From Halichondria panicea (Eukaryota > Porifera > Demospongiae > Suberitida > Halichondriidae), in assembly GCF_963675165.1 (NCBI RefSeq), contig NC_087377.1, forward strand, positions 5,394,042 to 5,458,041: a DNA stretch of 64,000 nt, read 5' to 3'. How positions within the stretch are numbered: position 1 is the stretch's first letter; each line of letters begins with the position of its first letter. The notes below the pieces were generated by a model. That model did not search any database, was not told the origin of the DNA, and worked only from the letters and a program-made list of their open reading frames with translations. The position numbers and the translations under genes are program-made. Shown piece by piece: positions 10,779 through 23,800 of this stretch.

Positions 10779-13413
10779 TACACTGACTTCATGCAAATAC
10801 ATTAATTTTGGGACTGGTAAAGGAGGATCTTTAAAGGTAGAAAGCACTGAGGCCATATAAAACATCTAACTGAAATGCCTGACCTTTCATCGATAATTGC
10901 GTTTATAATCAGTACACATAATCTACCCCATCCCATCTGCTGTAAATAGGAGAGCCATGATTTACTTTATTATTTTTTTATAGTAAGGCCATTTCACATA
11001 AAACAATGGAATGTTAGCTTACCGTTAATTAGTGTGACGTCATCACGGCTAGGGTACATTTCTGCGCCATTTTTTAACCACTAACAATGAAGTGAATGTA
11101 AAAGTAAAAGTACATCAACTTCTGCGCAAAAACCCAGTAAAAAGACATTCCAGTAAAGTTATAAGTTCTCAAGGCTGTATTAGAGTTAATATAGAACGTG
11201 TAACGTGTAAGCCTGGTTATAACTACATGCAGTACTACAATAGGACTATACCTTGATATGTAAGTGAGTTGCACTGGACTGAGTACAATTACTTGTAGTT
11301 TATTATGCACTGGTGTGTATGAATATTGAGATATTGTTGTAATGGCCTCAACTAAACTGCAGCGTAGTGTGGATGTTACTGGAGGGTAACTTCCTTTCCA
11401 ATCCCTCTAACTCTTCAATCAATATGCTGTAAAAAAAATCCATGTACATGGTGTGTGAGATATACTATGCTTATCAGCCACCAATGGCTAGCCACTGTTA
11501 TCAGTTGTATTTCCTCGCTTTACCAGAAGCCCAATAACTAGGGAGTCCCACATTGTGTGCAGCAATTTTAGCAGCAGCTGATTATGTGTAATCAAGAGTT
11601 CACCAGGAACTCTTGATGTAATCCATGTAGCAAGTATAGGCAGCAATACCTACCTGGGAAAAATGAGTGCCATTTTTGATAATGCTAGCTTAATCAAAGG
11701 TTAGGACAATTGACCCTTTAAGGAGTCCCCACCCCCTTTAAATTACATGTCACCTGAATCCACATGTCAAAAGGTGTACCGTATAGCGGGTAATGTTCGT
11801 TGGTGCAAATTTGTGTATGAACTACCCATTTAAATTTTGTATTTTAAATATTCACAGCTCAGGATAGTGACGTATAGTAGCTCATCTGTTTCTGAGATAA
11901 ATATATAACGAACTGTAGATTGATTCATAAATGCAGTATTTCATGATTCCCTTTCAATACCCCGTGCAGTCCACTATACTCACGCTATCACTGACCTACA
12001 TGCAGTCGATAATTATATGATGGATAACAGCGTGAATTTGACGGAGTGCACAATGTCATATAACATCCTCCACGATGGTATATTCCTCCTAAAGTACTAT
12101 ACATCACAACATAGTAAAATGATGATCAATACATGTATGTACAAAGAATGATGTGGTGTGTATATAGGATGTAGTGTAGCCTTGATTTTCCAAGTACAGC
12201 AGTTTTAAGCACCTTTGCAACACATGAACACAAGCATAAAACCACAATGTACTATTGTAGTAAATTGTGGTTACTCAAATGGGAGACCATCTGCAGTACT
12301 GTCCAGTCCAGTGGTGTACTAAAAGTAGGAACCAGGCCCCTAACACTGCATGCTTGCTTTTTACCCAAGCTCAATTGAATCAAAGATCAAGCTTTTAATT
12401 GTACCAAATACACCAATCAATACCAGAGCATGCAATTTTTTTAGGGGACTACCCTAAGACCCCCTTGCAGGCACTTTAATATGTGTGCACATGCGTATCA
12501 GCTCCCCTTCTAAACTTTTTCCATGCTCTCTAAGTGATAACTCTCTTCCTACGCCACTGCTGTCACTGCTGTCAATAATTATGTTCACATTTCAAATTGC
12601 TAGTTATTTTTTCTGTGTGATATGAGATAGACCAAGTACACACCTCAGCTCTGGTACATCATTCTCCATATCACATTTGTGGAGTAGGCCTTATTACTGC
12701 AACCCTGTATATAGCTAGATCTATAGTTGTTGTGTTAGTACACTGGCCAATTTTTATTTGGTAAGAAACCACTCAAGGCTAGCCTGCATGTAGTCCATGT
12801 ACATTGTGGGTTTACATTGTGGTTTACCCATTTGTGTGTGTGTGTTGCAAAGGTGCTTAATGGTATCCCTTCTGGTGAGAGAGGTATTTGCTTTACAACA
12901 CCTGTTTACCAGAAGCCTAACTGGTCCCACATTGTATAGGCAGCAGTAAAGGTCAAATTCATTGCCAGTGCTGCCGCTGCCACCCACTTTTGACCCTAAA
13001 GCAATTCATTGTCAGCATTAGCCTTGCATGAATAAATCCTTTGGTCCAGGCCACTTACAAAAAGAACGGTCACCCATGATTGATTCTGTTATTGCCAGTG
13101 CTGCCACCCACTTTTAACCCTAAAGCAATTCATTGTCAGCATAAGCCCTGCATGAATAAAGCCTTTGGTCCAGGCCACTTACAAAAAGAACCGTCATCCA
13201 TGATTGATTCTGTTATCGTAATTCAGTCATGGCTGATGCCCGTGCACGTCCGGTGCATGTGACATAGGAACTTGACCAGTCATTAAATCACAGTTAGCCT
13301 ATATTTGTGTGCATTGCAACAGTTGGGCTTCTGGTAAACACTGTTGGCTGATAAGTGCATGTATATAGGAATTCTGGTCAATGCAAGTATTTGGAATCAA
13401 GGCTATACACTAC

Positions 13414-13741
13414 TAGACGGGCGTCACCGTCCTCCTTCAAGGAGCCAAGCCTATCTACAGTTTGTTCTGGCCTGTTACGCAATAGCATTATGAATCTCAA
13501 AAATCATTTATGGGTCTCATTATTTTTAAGTGTGTGCTAACCAATAGCGATGAATATCACTTGTGTTGGCCACGCCTCTCAGTCAATCTAGCGTGTGCAA
13601 AATTCACACGTAAGTGGCTGTGATCAAATACTGCAATCTGATTGGAGCCGGTGAAATTCCACCGGCAGAACAAAACTGTAGATAAGCTTGGGTCCCGTCC
13701 TCCTTCCGTATACAACGGTCGAGGGCGGCGACGCCCGTCTA
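13414..13741. mobile_element. Mutator-like MITE with 9-bp target duplication (copy 1)
   Basis: The termini TAGACGGGCGTCACCG and (reverse complement) TAGACGGGCGTCGCCG bound a 328-bp element. It is flanked by perfect 9-bp duplications ATACACTAC at 13405-13413 and 13742-13750. Nine-base duplications are characteristic of Mutator-like elements. There is no coding capacity. SD-A ends a few bases after the right duplication. Confidence 0.75.
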
Positions 13742-14300
13742 ATACACTACATCCATACTAGTTACGAGTATCTATAATTATCGTATCTCCTGCAACAATC
13801 TTTACCGATTCTTTACACAGCAAACGTCTGGGTTGCTAACCAAGATAATGGTCACTCATTTACTGTCTCAGAGTATATATAGCCTGTTTTTAGGAGACCT
13901 TCAGTCAAACATGTGCATAGCATATGACTGTGTTGAAAAGTAATTTTCCAGTAAGTCAATTATTATTAACCACTATCAAAACGTGGGTGAGGCTGCACTT
14001 TTAGAATTGTGTGGGCGGGGTTGTGCATGCATGTTGCCTACAAAAGATTGCACAAACAGTGCAAGTTACAGTGCAAGCACCAATTAGCATTTTGCAGGCT
14101 CTAGACTACTACGTACTTAACATTTTGAAGATGAACTATAGCTGAATATAGGATCAGGAAAATGTGAGACATTTGGATGCAATAGCATGAAGTGCATAAT
14201 GTCGTTCAGAATAATAGCATAATTATACGTTTAGCCATGAACTATACATGGATCAAGTGCTGTGTTTATCCATTCCTTCATTCGTCCTATATAGAAAGTG

Positions 14301-14405
14301 ATGTCTCATGCACTCACACTCGAAGATTTGATTCAGGAAACTAAAGTAACAGACGCTCAACTGGGACTGAAATGTACTGTAGAACACTTAATTGAGACAA
14401 TGTAG
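14301..14405 (+). pseudogene. Truncated Death-domain first exon
   Basis: An ATG preceded by TATAGAAAGTG starts 34 codons that match the first exon of the gene at 59688 almost exactly (LTLxDLIQETKVTDAQLGLK). They then diverge and stop at TAG. The rest of the Death domain is missing. It lies 550 bp beyond the right end of SD-A copy 1. Confidence 0.7.
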
Positions 14406-14452
14406 ACAATGTTGGTATAGCGGCTATGACATGTGTACATTATGAAACATGT

Positions 14453-14663
14453 TACCGTATAGAGGGTAATTTTCGTGTGGCAAAATATTCGTGGGTTTTC
14501 GTGGTTGAAGGTCTGACCACGAATATTTTACCCACGAATGAAGTGACCTTGCCTACCTTTACCTGCAGTGCAAGCTCCAACCACCAAAATATTACCCACG
14601 AAATGTCTCAATATTGCTAAACCACGAATATTTTGTCCTCCAAAAATTACCCGCTATACAGTA
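14453..14663. mobile_element. Palindromic MITE, ACCGTATAGCGGGTAA family
   Basis: The termini TACCGTATAGAGGGTAATTT and its near complement ATTACCCGCTATACAGTA enclose about 210 bp containing repeated ACGAATATTTT blocks. Ends in TA on both sides, so the target duplication may be TA. Other full copies: 39901-40104 and 55827-56026. Confidence 0.8.
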
Positions 14664-16069
14664 GTCAAAGTTCAATTTATGGTTCATGGTATTTGCATTT
14701 TTATTTAGGATGCCGTTATGTAAAACTTAATGAAAATAATGATCTTTACCAAAAATTGACATTCTTAGACACCATAAATTATGCTAAAATATTATTCTGA
14801 GCATAATGTATCAGGGCCTCTTTGAATTGTTGTTTTGGCATCGTTGTACTGAAACTCCACGCACTCTAGCTGCTCTTAGTGGGCCTCTTTAATTAATCTC
14901 AGTATGATTGTACGAGACAAGCGCGTGTCCTTTCATCAGTAAAAATTTTTTGTTGAGTTAAGGTTGTCTAATTGAACACATTCTCTGCCTCTTTTGTAGT
15001 GTAGTGTGTTTAAATCAGTGAACCTTGACGTGTCTCCAATGAAGCAATGCAACCGAACGAGTACGAAGGACCTACACCTTTCTCTGGCGGCATGGTTGCA
15101 TGTGTAATACGCTATACTCGCAAGTAGCCTGAAGGGTGATCACAGAAGGCAAAGAGGTGACTCCTAACCTTTTAAGCACTTATAAATCATATCTTGTAGG
15201 AACTTCCTGAACGTGCAGTCTAACTATTATTTAACAGGTGATGAGAGGCATTTGTGTTATTTATACCGGGGTTACCCCAGTATAATAATTTATTATAATT
15301 ATAGCCTCCTTCAAAAAACACCCCTCACAATGCAGTCACACTGTTCTGAATCCCCTAACCTAATTTGGTATTTCTAATTCACTGAGACTTATATACGTCT
15401 CACTCTCTCATGCAGTCATACTTTTGATCTGAAAGTCTATACTGCTTATATATTATAGCTATGCACACAATTCTTAATCATCACAACATGGTTAGAGTTT
15501 CAATTTCCTGCCTCCATGGGTATTTGTGTAGGTGTGTGCATTATAGGTATTGAATATCAGGAATCAGAAACAGGTGGCTGCACAGTAACAATGAATAAGG
15601 TCAAACATGGTGAATAAAGGAATGCAGGTACTGTTTACAGTATATCAAGTTACAATTGCAATTATACACACTAGCATTTACCACCCTATTTTTTGGGCTA
15701 ACTGTTGCAAATCAAGGAAACACTGTAAGTATTGCATGGATATAGCAAGTAACCTATAGATCTGTGTGAAAACTACCTAGCTACCTCTGACAAAAGTGAT
15801 CTAGCTACAAGCCAAATCAGTATAATTTTTATGTGAGGCATGTTACCTACATAATAAGTAACATTTGTAGCTTGCAGAACTGCATTTGACAATCTTGGTC
15901 TATCTGTGCAGCTACAGTTTAAATAAGACACAGACAAACTTCTTGTGCATTGTATAGGCATCATTATAGATCTATAACTATTGCTTATAAGCATTATGTG
16001 TATTGTTCTTACAAGAAGATCATAGCCATAATCTTATATCCCCCTTTCTGTTCCAGTTTACTAGAAGTG
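14664..16069. other. Gene-poor stretch upstream of the protease gene
   Basis: No exon recognised. The last ~50 bases before 16070 (…TTTACTAGAAGTG) resemble the leader of the gene at 59688 (…TTTACTAGAAAACG), so they probably belong to the 5' UTR or proximal promoter. Confidence 0.45.
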
Positions 16070-19000
16070 ATGTCTAATCTCTCAGTCAAAGATTTGAAGA
16101 CAGAAACAGGAGTAACAGACTATCAATTGAAACAAAAATGTCAGGACGAACACTTAAGAAAAATTTCACTATATGTCGGAGGAAAACGCCATAATCGCCA
16201 TGATTTGGTCACTAAATTTGGCTTGCTCCCTGCTCTCATAACTGGGATTCAAAATGATCCCTCATTGTCGTTTGCCCAACAAACACAGAAAATGTTCACG
16301 TGTTGGAGAGATAATAACATGAATGCTACTTACTTGGAGTTTGTGCAAGTTTGCCTTGAGCTTGGCAATGGGGACCTGGCAAGTAAAATGTGTGAAATCT
16401 GTATATATATAATTATACATAATATAATGCTGTGCATGGTCTCAATAACGTCTGCTAAACCTTTGCACTAATTGTGGTAATAATGTTTCTTTGGATATAG
16501 AGGGTGTCAAAGATCTACCATTTCCTGAAGCGACAACACCAGGTATAATTAAATTGTGGGATTTTAACATTATAAAGCTGAAACACGCTTTTTTAATCGT
16601 ACAGGTACCGAAGTCAAAGAGATTCCACCAGCAAGCACTCTGCCAAAGGTACACCTGTCAATGCATGTGGTATAGTGAGTGAGGTGTCATAGCATTGGTA
16701 ATTATAGTGCAGCCACCTTCCTAGCTGATATTCAATGCTGAATGTAGCATTGGTAGTATTATGTTGGAACCACCCACATACCAGTATAGAGCATGCATAT
16801 TCACGCTCTGTTATATGACAGTATAATTATTGATAGCATGTTTATTATGGCAACCACATTTAGGTATAGGTATACACAGATCTCTATTTTCATATTCTAT
16901 ACTCTGGTGATAAACTAATCGATATGCAGACAGAGGGGATGCAGATGTTTTGCACCACTGACGATGAAAAACTGGAGCAGGTTGACCCAGCTGATGCCTC
17001 CAACATCCCAACAGATGCTCAGGGTGGCTTGTTGTGGGATGTGAAGCAAGTTCCAGAGCTGAAAGTTCATTTTTTGAACCCTGAAATTCTCACGAAAAAT
17101 AATTGGACATGTGGGCATAGCCATGATCAACTGACAGCCAACAATGTGCTTGACTGGGCCACTATCTGGAATAACCGTGCTGAAAGCTACCCACTGATTG
17201 CTGATGAGCTAGCAACAAAAGAAAACGCTCATATCCGTGTGGAATTTACCAGTGACAGTGAGTATGTTCATGCAGTCTCTATACACACTGTAGTAGCCCT
17301 CTGATTTATAGCACAATGTGAGTTAACCACCACACTTCAAACCTCATAAAAGTTTAAAGTTTCTAGTATTTTGGTATAACACGAAAGAGGCATGAACAAT
17401 GCATGCATGCATTTTACAGAGAAAGTGATATCATGGTCAAAGGTTGGAACCGCAGCCACCTGGCAAACTGACAAGAAGAAACCAACGATGGTGCTGAACT
17501 TGTATGGCATGGCAAAAGCTGAACAGAGAAGCATGGTGACTCATGAGTTTGGCCATGTTCTGGGACTGGATCACGAGCATCAGCGATCCGATTTCTGGGA
17601 TGTGCTGGAATCAAAAGATGAGGAGGAAGGATATCGATTTATTATTGGGAAAAGGCAAATGAAGAGTGGAGATGGTGGGCGTTGCCAGCGAGCTTGTGAT
17701 GCAGTGTTCAGAGCTAAGCTGAAGGAGCCATCCGAAAGAAAAGAATCCTGTTACGATTCTGACAGTATTATGCACTATTGGTGAGTTGTATACCATCACT
17801 ATGATGATTAGTGTGATGCTATTGCAACCACAAGTACACTTCTTTGGATTCCTGCATGGTTAATACAGAAATTAGGTTACAGCTGTGCAATGTGCAACAG
17901 CTGTCATAAAAACTCAAATCCAACATCTATAATTGCCCAAACTTTTATTTCCTAAGGACTTATTAACCCGAGGCGTGCCACAGGCTGCGGTTTATAGTAG
18001 TCGGTCAATCTGTCTGTCTGTCTGTCTGTCGTTCCATGTATTCTGAGTCTATACTCACCTACGCGATAGCACTAGCATGGATAGCACTAGCATGGATAGA
18101 GCGTCAACACCAAGAGGTAGTAGTTTCAGATTTTGAATTTTGATGTTAAAGCTTCGTGTCGAATAAAAGCTCAGAAGCTAAAAGGCTCGAACCAGCACGT
18201 ATTCATGCAGTTGTGTACATGGTTTCACAATAAAAGGAGCTATAGCTAGTGCAGCGCAATGGAGTAAGAATAGTTAAAAGGTTGGGGGGCCACTTGGGTG
18301 CATGGTGCTTTGCACCACCCAAGCAAGTGGGATTGCTCCTGGCGCGGAGCACCAGAAATTTGAGACCGGAAGCCACACCCCTCATTATGACATCATAATT
18401 AGCTGCGGCCTAGCTACAAGCTCTGAACAAGAACTCAAGTGTATATAATAATTATTTGTACTCTCAAAACCCACACACACTGAAGTTTGTATAATAATGC
18501 CGTATACAAGAATTGCGTTCAAAATAAAACATGTTACAAGAGTATCATCATTCAGAAACATCCAAAAAAGCAATCCTTATACCACACTTACGTCACCACA
18601 AATTGATCTCATTGGTCAACAGCTGTAGGATATATAGAATATTAGCATACAGCCCCAGGCATGCACAGTTTTCAAGTTGTTTTTTAGTTTTTTCATTTGT
18701 TCAAGAAAGTAAGCAAAGATAAAAGAGCCATGCTTGACGGTACTAAGACTCAAAGCGACGGCAGAAACACGGAAGGTGCTCTCCAACAAGATGGCTAAGC
18801 TTCCATGGGTCCATGGGCGCGGTTTAGATACCAAGAAGAGCTTGCAACTCCAGTAAGGGACGTCGAATGGTCAACGCTTGGACCAAGGAAGCTCTTGAAC
18901 ATCTGTAGGAGTCAACATGTTGCTCAACTAGCTCTTTGACGGCTGCAAAATCCGGCATAGTCTTGTTCTTTTTTGCAGTCTGCATCGTGATTGAATTGTT

Positions 19001-20070
19001 GCTAGGGGGAGGTCCTTTTATAGTGCTGCGGTCACGTGGTATAAGTCAGATATGCCACACCTACTCGGAGGATATGCACCCTATATATCCTCCGCTACCG
19101 TGGTTACATACGCCTCGGAGTAACCACGGTAGCGGAGGATATATGGGTGCATATCCTCCTCTTAGGTGTGGTATATCCTATACTTCTTTTACAAATTCAT
19201 GCTTTCTCCTTGTCAATTGGTTAATTAGAACACCTATCCAACTCAGGAATTAGGGTGGGCCCATTTAATGTTAGGGGGGGCATTGGCCCCCTGGCCCCCC
19301 TGTTCCTACTCCACTGCCAGTGTCTAGTGCAGTGTAGTGAAAATCGATGTTTACTATACATGCATGCATGGTTTAAATTGCAACTTGAGTGGATGGTGTA
19401 AATTGCTACTTTTCAATTGTAATTATTATATAGGTTTGACAAAAACTGGTTGTTGCCGGAGTATCAGGAAAGTGCAAATGTGGCTAAGGTTAGGAACGAG
19501 CGGGAGAGGAAGGTGCTATTGGGAGTTCATAAACGTGACTACCACAATGGGAATCTGGCAGAAAAACCATCCAAGCTGGACTATGAGACATTAAATAGGG
19601 CATATGAAATACCAAGGTTTGATAATAATTATTGCTCAGCAAATGCAATGATACCAAATACGACAAAATTGATAATTCACATTTATTTTAACTTGCCGAG
19701 TGAGGGGACTTAAATTCTATGCAATTTTGATAAATGTCAGTGTCAGGGCCACAATGTTCCATAATTTATAGGCCAATTCTCGCCTCTCAAAAATTGGGAA
19801 CTGTTGTCCTCGTGTTCTTGTGAAAACAAAACACAAAGCTTGCTCACTGCATTTAATTAACATCATTAAATTTTTAATTGCTTACGATTGCATGAGTACG
19901 GTAACATTTGTAGTGATCTATAGTTCAAAGTACACGTAATTCATTGTGTAGAAAAGGCTGCAGTGAAATGGTCACATTTTGACTTCTCGTTAAATGTGCT
20001 TCTTGTATATGTAGTGGGCTACCTCCACCAGATGCTGCTACTGCTCCTCCAACCACTTCCCAGGTCAGAG
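16070..20070 (+). CDS. Death-domain + astacin-like metalloprotease, unit 1
   Basis: Exons: 16070 to about 16382, 16501-16542, 16605-16648, 16930-17257 (A), 17420-17780 (B), 19434-19616 (C) and 20015-20070 (linker). Phases match throughout. Exon 1 starts at ATG after a leader shared with 59688 and encodes a Death domain (VKDLKTETGVTDYQLKQKC...). Exon A has the N-terminal protease fold (LLWDVKQVPELKVHFLN, then IRVEF). Exon B has SWSKVGT, PTMVLNL, the zinc site HEFGHVLGLDHEHQRSD at 17542-17592 and the Met-turn SIMHY. Known families with this zinc site and Met-turn are zinc endopeptidases of the astacin/metzincin type. There is no signal peptide or transmembrane segment, so an intracellular protease is implied. 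Donor choice for exon 1 is uncertain: the longer option at 16400 would create a stop. The 1.65-kb intron before C holds an inverted SD-A piece. The gene may continue into unit 2. Confidence 0.7.
18010..18031. repeat. (TCTG)n microsatellite
   Basis: Five or more TCTG units in the protease unit 1 intron. The paralogous intron has the same tract near 22374-22395. Confidence 0.85.
18824..18985 (-). CDS. Small conserved frame, 53 codons, unknown
   Basis: ATG to TAA on the minus strand. The product starts MQTAKKNKTMPDFAAVKELV and ends ...LLELQALLGI. Homologous DNA in SD-A copy 1 (9048-9104, ATG changed, early TGA) and copy 2 (from about 45744, stop after VEHL) is broken, so this is the only intact copy. 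No family recognised. It may be a gene fragment or element-encoded frame carried by the SD-A module. Only its conservation as an open frame supports coding. Confidence 0.3.
   Translation of the reverse strand: MQTAKKNKTMPDFAAVKELVEQHVDSYRCSRASLVQALTIRRPLLELQALLGI
19055..19171. repeat. Long hairpin (about 50-bp arms)
   Basis: The left arm from CCACACCTACTCGGAGGATA and the right arm ending TATCCTCCTCTTAGGTGTGG are complementary. The inner 37 bp (GGATATGCACCC...GTGGTTAC) pair perfectly apart from one bulged base, around a 12-nt loop. The SD-A equivalents at 45625-45680 and 8960-8990 are shorter. Confidence 0.85.
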
Positions 20071-20295
20071 GTCAGAATAGCTATGTGATCTATCAAAACA
20101 TTGTAATGTTTGGCTAAAGTGACTTTTTGTGGTGTGTTGTGACTCGGTTTTATAATGATTTCATCAATTTTTTTGCCTGCCACCCTGGTCTGTTTTTGGA
20201 GATTAAAAGTCTGTGAAACATAATGGTGTGGCCTTATGATCATGCACTGCATGGGTGATATACAAAGGAATTGGGTATTATTGATAGTGTTTACT

Positions 20296-20775
20296 TTACT
20301 ATACCCACTATCAGAGGAGGTACGACACGGTCACATGACCAGCTAAAAGGATTATGAATCTCATTTAACTTGTGCATGAATATCATTCAAGACTGTGTAC
20401 TTTGATAGTGGATTTGGTTTGGCGTGTATCTTTCAAAGAAATACACTTGACGTTTCTAAGATCAGGATGGTTGATTGCTGGGCTTATACTGATGTGAAAT
20501 AGCTTTTCAACCAGTTTCAACCACCACTTAGATTTTGAGATATTATTGTTTTTAGTGTAATTCTGTTTTAATAAGTATTCTGTGCCTGTATTCAGGATAG
20601 GATCACTGCCAACATCTGAGCCTTGGTTCTTACAACAAATCTAATCTCTACTTGTAAAAGTCTAGCTACATTTACTACATTACTTTGTCTTTCTTGCCTG
20701 CCTTCAATCAAGAAATAGCAGCCACGTGAGCTTAACCGCATGTCATACCTCCTCTGACCCACTATTAGACCTCTA
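20296..20775. mobile_element. Possible inverted-repeat element between protease units
   Basis: CCACTATCAGAGGAGGTACGAC near 20308 is mirrored by GTCATACCTCCTCTGACCCACT near 20744, giving an imperfect inverted repeat. No coding capacity, ends not precise. Confidence 0.35.
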
Positions 20776-20855
20776 TCACATGGCATTGCATGGGCTTCAA
20801 CTCTAGATCTGGTGATACACATTCTATTTACATGCGTGCATGCCATTGTGTGCAG

Positions 20856-23800
20856 AAAGAGGAAATACCGATGTTTTGTACCACTGACGATGAGAAATTG
20901 GAGCAGGTTGACCCCGCTGATGCCTCCAACATCCCAACAGATGCTCAAGGTGGGGTAGCACGACGCCACTTGCTATGGGATGTGGAGCAAGTTCCAGAGC
21001 TGAAGATACATTTCTTGAATGACGAAATTCTTGAGGACGAGCACTGGAAATGTGGGCATGCGGGTCCCTTAACAGTCGACACTATCCTGGCTTGGGCTGC
21101 TGTCTGGAATAGCCATGCTGACAACTACCCACAGATTGCTGAGGGACTAGCAACAGAGGAAAAAGCCCATATCCGTGTGGAATTTCGAAGTACATGTATG
21201 TTCCGTTTCTATGTACACTGTATTGTAGCTCTTGGTTCTATAGCTCATTGAATTTCAGCTCAATGTATTATACTTAGTCATGTATGTGCTTTAAGTGTTT
21301 ATTGTTACAGGGAAAGGGATCTCGTGGTCAAAGGTTGGAACCGCAGCCACCTGGCAAACTGACAAGAAGAAACCAACGATGGTGCTCAACTTGTATGGCA
21401 TGGCAAAAGCTGACCAGAGAAGCATGGTGATTCATGAGTTTGGCCATGCTCTAGGACTGGATCATGAGCATCAGCGATCTGATTTTTGGGATGTGCTGGA
21501 ATCAAAAGATGAGGAAGAAGACTATCGATTTATTATTGGGAAAAGGCGAATGAGGAGTGGAGATGATGGGCGTTGCCAGCGAGCTTGTGATGCAGTGTTC
21601 AGAGCTAAGCTGAAGGAGCCATCCGGAAGAAAAGAATCCTGTTACGATTCTGACAGTATTATGCACTATTGGTGAGTTGTATACCATCACTATGATGATT
21701 AATGTAATGCAGTGCTTACGCAACCACAAGTACACTTTTTTGGATTCCTGCATGGTTAATACAGAAATTAGGTTACAGCTGTGCAATGTGCAACAGCTGT
21801 CACAAAAACCCACGTCCAACATCTGTAATTGACTAAACTTTTATCTCCTAAGGACTTATTAACCCGAGGCTAGGCCTGTGCCAAATATTATTCATTCGCA
21901 CCTATTCAACTTCATCAGCCTATTATTCAAATTGATGACACCTATAAATTATATAGCACGGGATTTCAGCAGCGAAATATCAAACTTTAGCAAAAAAAAT
22001 TTGGTTTCAATTGATTGGACTAACAATAATTATTAGATTTACTGCCATGTAAAATGTGGGCGTGTTCTGAGCTACTGCGCATGTGCAACTCAATAAACTA
22101 TTTTCACAGTGCCTATTTATTTATTCAAATTGAAAAAAAGGCTGCCTATTAAATGTATTAAAAAAAATTATTCCGGACTATTTGGCACAGGCCTAGCCGC
22201 GGCTTATAGATCTCTTTCACTAAGTGTTCCACTATCTCCCTGCATGGTGATACATTCTTGTATTACCTGAGCCCGGCTGATTGTATCAGTTGCGATATTC
22301 TCCGGTTGTCTTCAAGGAAAGCTCCTCTCTCTAGTGTAAGTTGCTCTACTTGCTAAAACTAGTAGTCGGTCAGTCTGTCTGTCTGTCTGTCTGTCGTTCT
22401 ATGTATTCTGAGTCTACTCACCTATGGTAGTTTTTAATTTGGCAGATTTTGAATTTTGATGTTAAGCTTCATATCAAATAAAAGCGAGCAGAAGCTAAAA
22501 AGCTCGAACCAGCACGTATACAGGCGGCTTTGTCTCGAGACTGTAGACTCACTAAACTCAAATGAACGCCGAGGGTTTGCACTTCAGTTGTATACATGGT
22601 TTCACAGTAAAAGGATCTGGTGCAGTGTAGTGAAAATCGATGTTCACTATACATGCATGCATGGTTTAAATTGCAACTTGAGTGGATGGTGTAAATTGCT
22701 ACTTTTCAATTGTAATTATTATATAGGTTTGACAAAAACTGGTTGTTGCCGAAGTATCGGATGAGTGCAAATGTGGCTAAGGTTAGAAATGAGCGAGAGA
22801 GGAAGGTGCTATTGGGAGTTCATAAACGTGACTACCACAATGGGAATCTGGCAGAAAATCCATCCAAGCTGGACTATGAGACATTGAATAGGGACTACTA
22901 TGAAATACCAAGGTTTGATAATTATTATTATGCCTCGGTGCGCATGCGCAAGCGAGATATACGGTAGTGTGTTTGTGTGTCTGTGTAGATTGCTACAGCT
23001 GTTCAAGGATGAATCAAGTGCAAGTAAGAGTTTCTATGGGCTTCTAGTCATGTTTACTTGGATTTTAATCCGTGGATTTGCAAAATAATACTTTGTTCTC
23101 AAGTTATGCCTACTTGGAATGCCATTGCAGCCTTTTCAGAAGAGCACGTAGCCAAACTTTTTTTATTACCGAGTGTTACTACTCTACTTAGTAGTTAGCT
23201 CTGCACTAGAACGCTAGCTATTGGTAGCTGCAAGAGTGAGGAAGAGAGCTGCAAGGCTCTGCTGATGGCAACCATTAATTTTAGACTTGAACTTTTGGCA
23301 TCGATCGTTTTTAACAAGAATCATAGTCGATCATTACCTACTCTTCGAGTTGCCTGTAGCAAATTGCAATGTTCATCATGACTGTGTATAAAAGCTATTA
23401 GTAGTTTTATGTATGTAGCTTTGGCATCTCCACCGAGGCATCAGCGCCCATGGTGCTTTCATTTTAACTATTATTATTTTGCATGCTCTTCATATTTTTT
23501 CTAGTTTAATAGTATAGTTATGTTAAAAGTTTCAGTTTGCATGCAGCAAAATAATTATTGCAAAAATTTAGTTATAAAACCTATTTAATAGTAGCTTTAT
23601 GTTATAGCTTTGGCATCTCCACCGAGGCATCAGCACCTGCGGTGCTTTCATTATACTCAGCATTTGAATCTAATGCAGTGATATCAATACAATAATTCAC
23701 ATTTTTTTTTACTTGCCGAGTGAGCGGACTTAAATTCTACAATTTTGTTATAATTGTTATGTTCCAACCATAATTTATAGGCCAATTCTCGCCTCTCATA

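Larger units (their letters stand above)
8207..13753 (+). repeat. Segmental duplication SD-A, copy 1 (about 5.5 kb)
   Basis: Collinear with 44893-49534 over almost its whole length, from the TATCGCTCGAT block to ATACACTACATCC. Copy 1 carries extra sequence at about 9440-10207 (768 bp between two copies of GTAAGTGTGGTATAATT). Copy 2 carries an extra block at about 47573-47707 and a transposon at 48231-48652. The module holds a broken WDFY3 5' fragment, a small conserved frame, hairpins and a Mutator-like MITE at its right end. Partial inverted copies lie at 18580-19190 and 63740-64000. Confidence 0.85.
18580..19190 (-). repeat. Inverted partial copy of SD-A
   Basis: Reverse complement of about 8940-9435 and 45590-46140. 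It was inserted in the intron between protease exons B and C of unit 1. The equivalent intron of unit 2 lacks it, so it arrived after the two units separated or was lost from one. Confidence 0.8.
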
